Of a stretch of 64,000 bases of DNA, positions 35,937 to 46,142 are shown piece by piece (within the stretch, counting starts at the first letter, position 1; each line of letters starts with the position of its first letter). The notes below the pieces were generated by a model. The model had not been told where the DNA came from and did no database searches. It saw only the letters and a list, made by a program, of their open reading frames with translations. The stretch lies in the NCBI RefSeq assembly GCF_000499385.1, contig NW_013654465.1:62001-126000 (forward strand). Direction: 5' to 3'. The DNA comes from Eimeria necatrix. Its lineage: Eukaryota > Apicomplexa > Conoidasida > Eucoccidiorida > Eimeriidae. A program made the translations under genes and the position numbers.

Positions 35937-37510
35937 CCTTAAACATTGGGACGCAGTTCATAATGGCGACCTACTGGTATTTTATGGTCTTGCGATGGGA
36001 GCGTCAGCGTCACTGGCACGGTGGATGCTTAGGTGACACCAGTTTACTCTTCATTTACGAACCCACGAAACTTTGAAGGCCGTGGAAAGTGGCGGGGTGC
36101 GTGTGCAATGTGACTGCTTGTCCGGTGAGGATCCGCTCGAAATAGACAGTCATTTTATACATGGTATTTCGTTCAATTTCTTTGAATGCACATGTGTAGT
36201 CGCAAACACGTTTTACGTTTTTTCCACTTTGGCCATCGCTGGTTCTAAAGGGAAGGCTACAGGCCGAGAGGCTTTCCCGTTTGTGTGGAGAAACCATATT
36301 TCGTGAACTTCATGTAAAGTTTCAACGCAGTTTCGAGCTTGTCTTCTATCCAAACTAGTGGCCATTATGGAGTAGGGGCCATTGTGGAGTAGGATATCTA
36401 TGGCTTCTCTAACTCGCTATCTTCTGCTACAGCTGTTCTTCGGCAGCCAGAAGCAGCTCCTTGTTGCCAGGTACTGAGTGCCAGATTTTTACATGATCTC
36501 CGCTGCTTACAGCTTCTCGCCGTTTAGGGTATAGGGGGTTGTTCGATACGAACCACCCCTTATACCCTAAACGGAGCAAGTAGCTCTGGGGGCCACACCC
36601 TTTCCCCGCTGAGATAGGCGACTCGCCTTTACACTTTTTGCCGAGAAAATGCTCATCTGCAGTGTGCCTGCGTGCACTGGAGGGCTTCCCCCACCGCTAA
36701 AGAAAGCCTGTATCCTGCTGCAGTTCTTTGGCAACGACTGACACATTGTTATGGCTGACCCCTTGACATGCAAGCAATTTCTATTCATTGGTTACTGATT
36801 AATTTTGGAACTAAATGGTGAGTTCCTAAGTGAGCATCCTCCATGTTCTTGCCGTCCCGCTGTCCTCTGTGTTGGTGGGGATTGCTCACCCCTGCATAAT
36901 GGTAGACCATGGAGAACAAAAGAGTTTCCCAAAAAGGAGCAGTAATAAACCCTCAGAACTATATTACGGTGGCCATTTGTCTTGAAGGCTTCGAAGTCAC
37001 CAAGGCTCTGTCCGAGACACAGGGGAACGGCGCCCCCAAACACGTAACAAAAAAAATTCATTTTTCCAACATACATTCCCAGCACTTTTAACTAGTTTAA
37101 GGTACTGATCACAGTTCAAATAAACTAAACGGGAGCGGAAGACACAAAGCGTGGGGCCCCGTCTGTAGCATCGCGTCTCTCGAACCATCGTGCCACAGGC
37201 AATAAAATTATGCTTTTTTGGCATTCCTTGACTCTAAATCTCGGCATTTTGCCTTTATTATTTTAATTCCGCTAATAACTGCATGAGGGGAGCATCGGAA
37301 CTGCATAATTAAGCAAGTACACTTTCGGGGCGCACTGCTGCTTCCCGTTATCGATCTCCAGCTGCTTGCCGCGAAGCCAAACCAGTACGCAGCTCCGTGT
37401 GAACCAGTATCGTCAATCTTTTTATCCTCTTTTTCGAGTATTTTTGATTTTCAGACGGTTAATCTTTTTAGAGAGAGTTGTTGTTGGGCTTCCATTATCG
37501 CCTCTCCATT
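35937..37510. other. Intergenic between kinase-fold copies 3 and 4
   Basis: No gene was seen. It contains a near-direct repeat of a short GGCCATTxTGGAGTAGG unit at about 36361-36392 and a fold-back carrying telomere-like sequence at 36520-36574. Confidence 0.5.
36520..36574. repeat. Fold-back element containing TTTAGGG
   Basis: Arms 36520-36533 and 36561-36574 are perfect 14-bp reverse complements. Pairing continues imperfectly inward to a loop around TTCGATACGAA, itself a small palindrome. Each arm includes TTTAGGG or its complement. Confidence 0.8.
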
Positions 37511-39034
37511 ATGGCCGCTTCATTCGGTTCTCTTGGGGTGGTTGAGCAACCCGTTGGTGGACGGGAAGATGTCACGAGCGGTTTGAGGGTCAAGGGGTCA
37601 CAAGTCAGCGTGAATCAGCTTGCAGACGACTCTGATCTAACTCAGAACGAAAAAGTCCTCCTTCGCATGAACGTGACGAGGCACAAGTACAGAAGATGGG
37701 GGAAGTACGGCCTCGCAGCAATATTCCTGGCGGGAGGTATGCTGTCAAGTGCATTTATTGGCTTTGTAATGCGCCACGGATCTGATGCCCTGTCAAGAAA
37801 GGCCTTATACGATAGCTGGGGGATAGCATCCCGCCAGGATTCGGCGTGGGAGTCTCCAACTCCGCAGCAGATGGATGACCGGCTAGACAAACTGGGCATG
37901 CTGGGCAAAGAGCTCACCGCGGTTGTTGCTAGCCGCACGGAGTATGACAATCGGCCTGTGCCACAGCCTAAGGGTAGAGAGGCAATGGAGGCCCTGGCGA
38001 TGCATGTTTCTGGCGGCAAGACAAGCAATCTAATCGGCCAGACGGTGTATGTGAAGGACGTGCAAATACTAGGTTCCGATACGATTGGGAGGTCCCCTAT
38101 TCCCTTGAAAGTTACCCGTTACCTGAGTGAAACCGATTCTACAGTGACCTTGGAGGTTACCGATGTGAACACGGGGAAACTATTAGCACTGAACCTGAAC
38201 GTCCGCGACGTTCAACCGAACAACCCAGCGTCTGGCTGCGCAGCCAACTTGCTGGGTTCTCTACGGGTCATGCAGGAGACAACGGCTATCTTGCAGGCTG
38301 CGGGCTCCACTCCACTGGAGAAAGCAACTGCTGAGAGGGCATTGGATGTAATTGCTGGTGTTGGCACTTTGGAGGGGCTTCCCCCTGTGCTGGACTCCAC
38401 GCACGTGCACCTGCTGAACACAGTGCACATCAGCGAGAGGCTCCGCGGGAGGTTGGCGGATATTTTCATCCCTGAGAACAGAATGCCGGATAATGCGAAG
38501 GAGTACGCGGCAAAGCGGATATTGCTGGCGGTGCTGCAGCTGCAGCGCGCTGGCTTCAGCCACAACAGACTGCACCTGGGGAACTTCCGCGTGAGGTTTG
38601 ACGGGTCCTGCCTCTTGACTGGATTTGGGGCCGGGACTTTGATCGGAGAGGCACTTGACAGAGTGGAAACTGTTGACCCGCGCTATGCCGAGAGGGAACT
38701 GGGCGCTGCAGCAACGCGCAAGAGCAGCCTTGGGGCCTCGCATCCTGTTGTCGATGCCAAGACCGACTTGTGGGGACTGGGCATCACCCTCTACCAGCTC
38801 TTCACCGATGGGGAGCTGCCCTATGGCCTGCGGGATTCAGCGTCACCTGTGAAGACGCTGAACAGCCTTGCAGCTCAGGGGGTGCGGGCGTCGAGCTTGG
38901 AAAAGTCGCTGAGAATGGCGAAGGTGCCAGTAGAGTGGCAGCCGTTGATTATGGATCTGCTTGAGCTGGAGAGGAAAGACAGGATCGACATCGTGGGGCT
39001 CCTTTCAAAGTATAGCGTCCTGATCTATTCGTGA
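37511..39034 (+). CDS. Rhoptry-kinase-like (ROPK) membrane-anchored pseudokinase, copy 4 (divergent)
   Basis: Single exon, 507 aa from the ATG at 37511. One membrane helix lies at about 66-86. It is the most divergent copy: VAIK position LALNL (Lys to Asn), catalytic loop HNRLHLGN (351-358, both the Asp and the following Lys lost), DFG replaced by GFG (371-373 in LLTGFGAG), while RYAERELG and TDLWGLG are kept. The fold should persist without catalysis. The insertion between activation segment and helix F that is Ala-rich in copies 2 and 3 is shorter here. It probably arose from an older duplication than copies 2 and 3, and in several helices (SGGKTSNLIGQT) it resembles copy 1. Confidence 0.8.
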   Translation: MAASFGSLGVVEQPVGGREDVTSGLRVKGSQVSVNQLADDSDLTQNEKVLLRMNVTRHKYRRWGKYGLAAIFLAGGMLSSAFIGFVMRHGSDALSRKALYDSWGIASRQDSAWESPTPQQMDDRLDKLGMLGKELTAVVASRTEYDNRPVPQPKGREAMEALAMHVSGGKTSNLIGQTVYVKDVQILGSDTIGRSPIPLKVTRYLSETDSTVTLEVTDVNTGKLLALNLNVRDVQPNNPASGCAANLLGSLRVMQETTAILQAAGSTPLEKATAERALDVIAGVGTLEGLPPVLDSTHVHLLNTVHISERLRGRLADIFIPENRMPDNAKEYAAKRILLAVLQLQRAGFSHNRLHLGNFRVRFDGSCLLTGFGAGTLIGEALDRVETVDPRYAERELGAAATRKSSLGASHPVVDAKTDLWGLGITLYQLFTDGELPYGLRDSASPVKTLNSLAAQGVRASSLEKSLRMAKVPVEWQPLIMDLLELERKDRIDIVGLLSKYSVLIYS

Positions 39035-40073
39035 GCGTGTAGTGTGTCTGTGTGTGAACGAACTAGGCTTGCTGCCCTGGCAGCAGCGTAACGTGTATTG
39101 TTCATGTTTATATTCAGTGAACGGCACTTTTGTTTCGCAGTGGAACACTTGCTTTTGTTAAAGTGAACACAGTTGGAACATTTGTCAAAGTGAACACGGT
39201 GCGTCGCCGCACGTGTAGCTGTTAAGTATGCAGCGACAGCGTTACACAGAATGCAGCACCAACAGCCACCGGAGTTTCACGAAGGACTCACAGGTGAAGA
39301 TGCATGTGTTTTGGGTATGAGAGTGGTCGTACTCATCCACACTGGACGGTCGTGCTTCGGTTGAAACTTGCCGAGTACGGCGGCCTCCCAGTTGCCAGCA
39401 AGAAGGGCAAGAAAACTCGTTCTGGAGCTTGCCAATTTGGAACAGAGCGGCCCGTGGAGAACCAAGCTTGGTAGTTATTTGTGCAATGCATTTACGCACA
39501 AAGCGGTGATAGTTCTGTACTGCAGTGGGCACTTAAACTGAAGCTCCGCGCAGCTGTGTACTAGCCGTAGCGAACTTCGATTCCGCACCTCCTAGTGATG
39601 TTACGGGACTGTTTCTTTTCCTCCGCGTCATAGTGCCTACGCGCGGGGCATTCAGTTTGGAAAGAGCTGTGCTGTTGCAGTGAGTAGTTCTGCAGCTACT
39701 TTCCGTAATCTGCAAGCACTAAAGAGTAACGGAGCAAGTGCCCACAGAGGACGGCGGCTCCCACTGCTCTCTCAACGAAAAAGCAAGGAATTAAAAAAAA
39801 AGCAACCCTGCTTGGCTCGCCATTGCGGTGCTAAGTTGTACAACGCCAGCACTGGGGATGGGGTGTAGTCAATGGTCAAAAATAAGATTCATTTCAATTG
39901 TCCAGATGACACTACTCTCGTAAGAAACGGAATGGGAGAACAGAGCTCTCTGGCGCTGACTAGAGAGAAGCGCCTCAGGCTCGCGCGTCCTGAAATGCAA
40001 GTCGCCTTATGAACAATATAGCAGATATCTTACGATTATGAAAATAAATTGATTTTACAATACTTCAACTGCA
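39035..40073. other. Intergenic, no supported gene
   Basis: Repeat-poor sequence. A short imperfect duplication near 39138-39200 contains two copies of a GTGAACAC-type word. No coding evidence. It separates the plus-strand kinase array from the minus-strand PP1 inhibitor, so it holds the 3' flanks of both. Confidence 0.45.
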
Positions 40074-40232
40074 TTAATCTTGTTTTTCAGTGTCAGGCTG
40101 ACCCTTTTTCTCGTCTGCTGCCTCTTGCGAACAGTGTTTATCCCCGCACACGTGTTCCTCCCTTCGGCTTCGCTTTGCCCTCTTCTTCTTCTTGACTCTA
40201 CGAACATTACCATTACTATCTATTTCGTCTTC

Positions 40233-40265
<33 letters not shown>

Positions 40266-40481
40266 TTCCCCGAAAGGCACGGGCTTATGGTATATGCAGC
40301 AGACTTTGCTGCTCTTCCTGCCCAAGTCTTCGTTATCGAGCGTACCCTCGACCCATGCGACCTGTTTCGGATGCTCTGTTGTTTCTTGCTGCTCCTGTGG
40401 CGTAGCTGCTGCCGATGCAGCCGGAGGCACAATGTGAATCACCGCAGGCGTGATGGTTTCGGTCCTCGTGTGGCTGGCCAT
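40074..40481 (-). CDS. Protein phosphatase 1 regulatory inhibitor-3 (PPP1R11/YPI1 family)
   Basis: A 135-aa single-exon ORF. The family core is evident: KQVAW (39-43) is an RVxF-type PP1-docking site, followed by [20 protein letters not shown] (48-67) with the CC pair and FGES (70-73). An 11-Ser tract (73-83, coded by the CAG-type repeat in antisense) runs into an acidic stretch, a Lys/Arg-rich segment ([14 protein letters not shown], 97-110) and a HVCGDKHC cysteine pair (110-117). Inhibitor-3 proteins are small, intrinsically disordered nuclear regulators that bind the PP1 catalytic subunit. The ATG at 40481 is the first in frame; an upstream GTG frame adds only six residues. The opposite-strand frame over the same bases is a shadow. 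Confidence 0.85.
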
Positions 40482-41714
40482 TTTCGCCTTCAGTTGCACT
40501 CACAACGCGAGCACGAATCCGTGCACAGTTCAATATGGTGCGGCGACACTGTGGGCCCTTAGGAGCAGAGTGGACCTATGGGGAGGTTCTGTAGCTTTGG
40601 CGGCGTTGAGCAGAAGTAACTCTCAATATTCCTTCTGAAGGGTCAACTGCAACAGGGCAGCTCGCAGCGAGCGCCACGCACTAGCAGTAACGTCGATGGA
40701 AAGCCCGTTATCTTGAAGTCATTTTTCAGTATGCGGCACCTCTATAGCTGCTGAATGGCGTTTGCCTCAGCTCACTTTGGGCCAACTGCTGTTCAGCTCC
40801 GTCCAGGGAAATTGGGGGGTGCAGCTGGCTTTATGGGTCATCGAAGGCATATGAACCCCCGAATGAGTTCTTAAAAGCAGTCAAAAGTGGGAAGAAAGAT
40901 GTGGAATACGCAGTGAGGAAGAAAAGATGGAAATCTCATCCGCTTTCAGTGCGAGCGAGAGGCGAGGCACGCTGCCGGCTTCATAAACAGGCGTATTTCA
41001 CAAATTATTTGCGACTAGTGCTGCAAGATGACACTCTCTAACAAGTAAACAACATAAAGAAAGGAGAGGAAGTATGTGCAATTCCTCAAGAAAGGAGTAA
41101 TACTCAGCAGTGCTAGGATGGGGGCGACATAGTGTAGCAGCAGCATTGGGGCCTCGGCAGCAGCGGGGTGTTACTGGGCAGAAACAAGGAAAGAGCTGGC
41201 CAGGAAAGAAGACGTGGGAATTTGCAAACAATTCCATTTAAGGGATTACAAGAGCAGCCCGCACACTCCCACTCTCTGTGGCTTGATGCCTGTGCCGTCT
41301 TGCATTTTCCGCGGAATCTTCAGGAGCCGTTTTCATTGAAGTAATAGAGCAATTAATTCACTAAGGAGGAAATACTGATCATAGTGCATCAAATACGCGC
41401 TGAAATACATCAGTGTTTTCTCCAGGGAATAAAGTAGATGACTCTTGCCCAAAAATTCAGATGTTCCCGACTGGGTTGCTGGGACTGCTTTTCTCGACGT
41501 TATTTCGGTTTTTAATCCATGAACAGCATTAAATTTCATATTCGATCGTCTCACAGAATTTAAACTGGACCAAGGGGAAGAATTCAGTGCTCTTTTTCCC
41601 ACGTTTCACTAACTTCCAGCAGCTCACACGGCTTCAGTCGAAGGCCTACGGCTCTGTTGATTGTCGACGGGCCTCTCGGATCTCCTCACGACATCTGACG
41701 GCCTCTACCCGGAA
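40482..41714. other. Intergenic between divergent genes (PP1 inhibitor-3 and EDC4)
   Basis: No gene was recognised. The region lies head-to-head between two divergently transcribed genes, so both promoters must be within about 1.2 kb. It is mostly ordinary sequence with a minor CAG patch near 41135-41165. Confidence 0.45.
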
Positions 41715-44498
41715 ATGGATGAAGACAGCAAGACGGCTGGAGGGTGAGGAGGATGTTTCTTGCCTTTCACCCCTCACAACAGCATAGCAGTGTTTCGGCC
41801 GTTGTTTTTCAGGATGTATGGCTGGGGCCTCTGAAGGCAGCAGCCAGATGCTGCCAGTGCAGTTTTCAGTTTTCCTTTATTGCCCTGGCGACCCCACTTG
41901 AAATTTTCAGCGCGTGTACTGCGGCTTTTCCCCTGAGGTAGCGTTGCAGGTTCGGGCGGTGTCTTGTGCACACAATTCTTGGGTGTGCTTTCACAGACAG
42001 GTGCTGCATTTAGACTTCCTGCTTTTGCTCCCTTGTACGGAGTTCCTCTCGCAGGTCTGCGAAGACCAGCAGCGCTGGCGTTCCTGCTGCTGCGTCTGCA
42101 GCAGCAGCAGCTGCTGCAGATGACTGGGAGGTGCCCGACAGAGCAGCTGGGGTTGCCCGCAACATGATGCTGATGCCTCTAAGGACTCGCCGGACCTGCG
42201 TCTTCATGGGTGAGGAGCATGAGGCGGCCATGCTTGAGGGTTCCTCTGATCAGAGCTGCGGCGCGCCCTCGGAGGAAGGAAGCGCAGAGTCGCAGCTGGA
42301 CATTGCCCTTCTTCCTGCGTCTGCGCTGCCGGCCACCTCCCCGGGTGTACGTACACCTGAAGGCTCTGGCGTTTTGCACGAAAGAGCCTTGGGAGCCAAC
42401 GCCACATGTGTTGCTTACGCTGTCAAGCCGGGGGTGGTTCGCGTGGTACGCGTGTTGGACCATCAGGCAATGCAAACTGCCTCTGTTTGTCGAGTAAGTT
42501 TATTTATTTCTCTTTTTGCATTATTAACTCGCTGTCTGCATATGTAAGTGCTGCATATCCCCCTCCTGTTCTAACTGTGCGCGCATGCACTACACAAGAC
42601 TGTTGCATTCGTGTTTGTGTGGCTTTTTCGTCTTCTATGTCTCGCTGTTTTTCCGCAGAGTCTGTCTTCATCATTAGAGTTTGTGTTTTCAACTTTCTTC
42701 TCCGTTTCCTTCTCAGTTGCTGCTGCCCAGCCCCCCGCCGGAAGCGGCTTCCCCGCGCTCTGCAGTTCAGATTTCTCTGTGTCAGGAGAAGCCCAACTTG
42801 CTGCTGCTGACGGACAACTATGGCCTCATTGTCCTTTACAAGAAAAAGGCAGACACAACTTCCCCACAGGGGCCCCAGGGGCCCCACCCCCCTGCAGAAG
42901 CAGAGGGGGCCCCGTCGCCCTCCCCAGCGGGCGGGCCCGGGCACGCAGCCGACAGCGCGGAGCCTTTTGTGCAGCTGCAGCTGGACCTGCAGCAGCACGG
43001 GCCTTTGCTGGACGCTTTCTGGCTGCCCCCGCTGCAGCAGCAGCAGGAACTGCAGCAGGAGGGGCCAGGGGCTGCGGCAGCAGAAGCAGAAAAGACAGAG
43101 GGTGGCTGCTTCTTCGTGACAGTGCAGCGCCACAGAGTTGCTGTGTGGTCTTTGCCTTTGCTCCGTATCCTTGGGGTCACACTTAGACGAGAACTGCAGA
43201 CAGAGCCCCTGACAGTGGGTGTTGCCTATTTGCCAATAAGCACATGCATGCATATTTATAGACAGCATATTTATATATATAATATATGTATATATATGTG
43301 TGTGGAGGCGCATATTGAATGTAGTGTTCAACATGCAAATATTTCAGTTTTCATGTTCACAAAACCACGTATTCCTGTGCACAAGTAAATCTCTGTAGCT
43401 AAGTAGCTTGTCTGTTCACGAAGTGCAGCAGCAGCAGCAGCAGCAGCAAGCAGCAGCAGCAGCAGCTGCAGTAGTAGTAGGGGTGGTGGGCGTACCTGCA
43501 GCGATAATGAAGGCTGCCGCTGTGTATTGTGGCGCTGCTGCAGGCAGAGGAGGCGGAGGCTGCGGACTGCTGCTGCTGTGTGTTGCCACTTGAGGAAGCA
43601 CTAGCAGCACAGGCTGCACATGACCCTTTCAGTGTAGGCAGCAGCAGAGAGAGACCAGTAGTTTGCTCCGTTTGCTGCGCTTCAAGAGAGGGCTCCTTAC
43701 TAGTTGGCCTTGGGGGGAAAGTTGTGACAGCGTGGCACCTCAAGGTAAGGAGGGTTCAGGTGTCTGTACACCTCAGTCCTTCACCTGCCTATTTTGTTCT
43801 TGCAGCTGCATGAGAACTGCAAAAGAAAGCTGGACTTAACAGCGTATGTCCATACGAGCGCGGATGCGTATGCTTCTGGGGATTCTGTTTCTTTGGACTT
43901 GCTACCCTGTTGCTGCATATTTGCAACAAGTGGTGCATCTCTTCCGGGTCTTGTGTTGCTGCTGCTGTGCTGCTGCGTTGCTGCTGCGCTGCTGCTGCAG
44001 GTGCACCAAAACGGCCTTCGGGGCGCCACGCTTCTCGGTGCTGTGCAGCTGCCAGCGGGGCCTGATGAGGCTGCTGCGCCTGCAGAATCTGCTGCAGCTG
44101 CGGCCCAGCAGCAGCAGCAGCAAGCTGCAGCAAACACCAATCCTTTTTTCTCGTATTTTGGCTCTCTTGACCCGACGAGCATCATCATGCGCAACAAAGA
44201 GCAGCAGCAGCAGGAGCAGCAGCACAAGCAGAAGCAGCAGGACAAAGTGGCGGACCACTTCCAGCTGCTAGTTGTTTACGTCAAAGGACCCGCAACTACT
44301 ACAGAGTCCACGCCGCATTTGGTGGTTTGCTCAAAGGCTTCATTTTACGCGCAAATATTCCCTATTTACATCAGAGAGCTGCTGCAGCAGCAGCGGCACC
44401 ACCAGCAGCAGCAGCGGCATTCTCTTCTAGGGCCGTGCCAGCAGACGCTGTGCTTCGGCTCGCCTAAGGATATTGCCGCCACCCACAGCAGCAGCAGC

Positions 44499-44531
<33 letters not shown>

Positions 44532-45941
44532 GTTTTAGACCTTCGCGCCTGGCCGATGACGGACTTCACGCAGCGCTTTCTTGTCGTCGGCATTGTAAAG
44601 AAGCAGCAGGAGGGAACTCGTTCTTATCTTTGTGTATTTGACACGCAGCAGCACAAACAAAACCAGCAGCAGCAGCTGCTGCCGCTTTCTAGCGTGCTGC
44701 TGATACGGCTGCAGATACCCCTCGTGAGTCTGGGTGCTGCTGTCCTCACGGGGGCCCCAGCAGCAGCAGACACGCAGCGGGTAGGGGCCTCGGGAAGTGC
44801 TGCAGCACTGTACTGCTACTGTGTCTTTGTGGCAGACCAGGACAAACATTTGTTGCAGCAGCAGCAGCAGCAGCAGCAGCAGAGGCCAGATCTGCTTAGA
44901 GTGCATTACATTGAGTGCGCAAAGCTTGCCGCAGCAGAGGACAAAGTCCAGTGGCGCCAGCTGCAAAGGCCTGCTGCTGCAGTCGCAGCAGCAGAAACAG
45001 CAGCAGCAACAAAGGTCAATATAGCCGATAAGTCGGCTGCAGCACCATCAGAGGCAGCTGCACAGCCATCAACGGACGGCGATAAGACAGCAGCACCAGC
45101 AGTACCTGCTGCTGCTGCTGCTGCTGCTGCTGATGGCCCGGTAAGGGAACCTGCGGGCCACAGCAGCAGCTCTTTAGCTAAAGAGGCAACATCTGGGGAA
45201 GAGGAGTCGCGGCTAGCTGCTGCTGCTGCTGCTGCAGAAGCCTCTGGGCCGTCGAGGCCTGCAGCTGAGGCCGGAGCGCCAGCTGCTGCAGCAGAAGCTC
45301 CTGCCCCGCCAAAGTCTACAGCTGATGCCGGAACAGCAGCAGCAGCTGCTGCTGCTGCTCCTGCTGACCCGGCAATTATTATTGCCCTTCCTGGGCCTCC
45401 CGCAGCAGCAGCAGCAGCTGCAACGGGAGCAGCCACATCACCAGCAGCTGCTGCAACAGCAGCAGACAGGGAGTCTGCATCAAACGGGCTGCTGCAGCTG
45501 CTGCTGGGCGGAAGCAAGGGAGCCAAGAATAAAGGCAAGAGCAGCAGCAGCGGCGGCAGCAACAACGAAGATTTCGCTGCTGCTTCTGCCTCGAGCAGCA
45601 GAGGCCGATCCCCTTCTGCAGCATCAACTCCGTTAGCAGCTGAGAGGACAGGCAGCAGCCCCCGCCTTGCTGCTCCTGCTGCTGCTGCTGGTACTCCTGC
45701 TGCAGCTGGGACAGGCAAGGGCCGCAACAGCCCCAGAGGAGCAGCAGCTGCAGAAGGTTCTTGCGGCTCCCTGTCACCACGCGAGTCACCTGCTGCTGCT
45801 GCTGCTGCTGCAGCAGATGCTCCGACTGAAAAGACAAAGTCGCCCGCAGCAGCAGCCGCAACAGAAGCGGCAACTGCAGCAGCAAAGTCCAAACAAGATC
45901 TCGCACAGAATCAAGGTCAGCCTGGGGGACGCAGGAGGGGG

Positions 45942-45981
<40 letters not shown>

Positions 45982-46093
45982 TTCCTGCTGGCTCGACGTC
46001 ACCTTGTTTAGAACCTGCAGCGGACTCGCTACCGCAGCAGCAATCCTCTGCGGGAGGTGCAAAGACAGCTTCTGGCAGTGGAGTTACCAAGGT

Positions 46094-46142
<49 letters not shown>

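Noticed and set aside
43408..43543. Open Gln/Ala repeat frame before EDC4 exon 4
   Set aside because: The tract lies upstream of the in-phase acceptor at 43543 and is best explained as intron.
44906..45892. Minus-strand 328-codon Ala-rich ORF opposite EDC4
   Set aside because: It is the reverse reading of the GCA/GCT repeats in the EDC4 linker. Such arrays are open on both strands.
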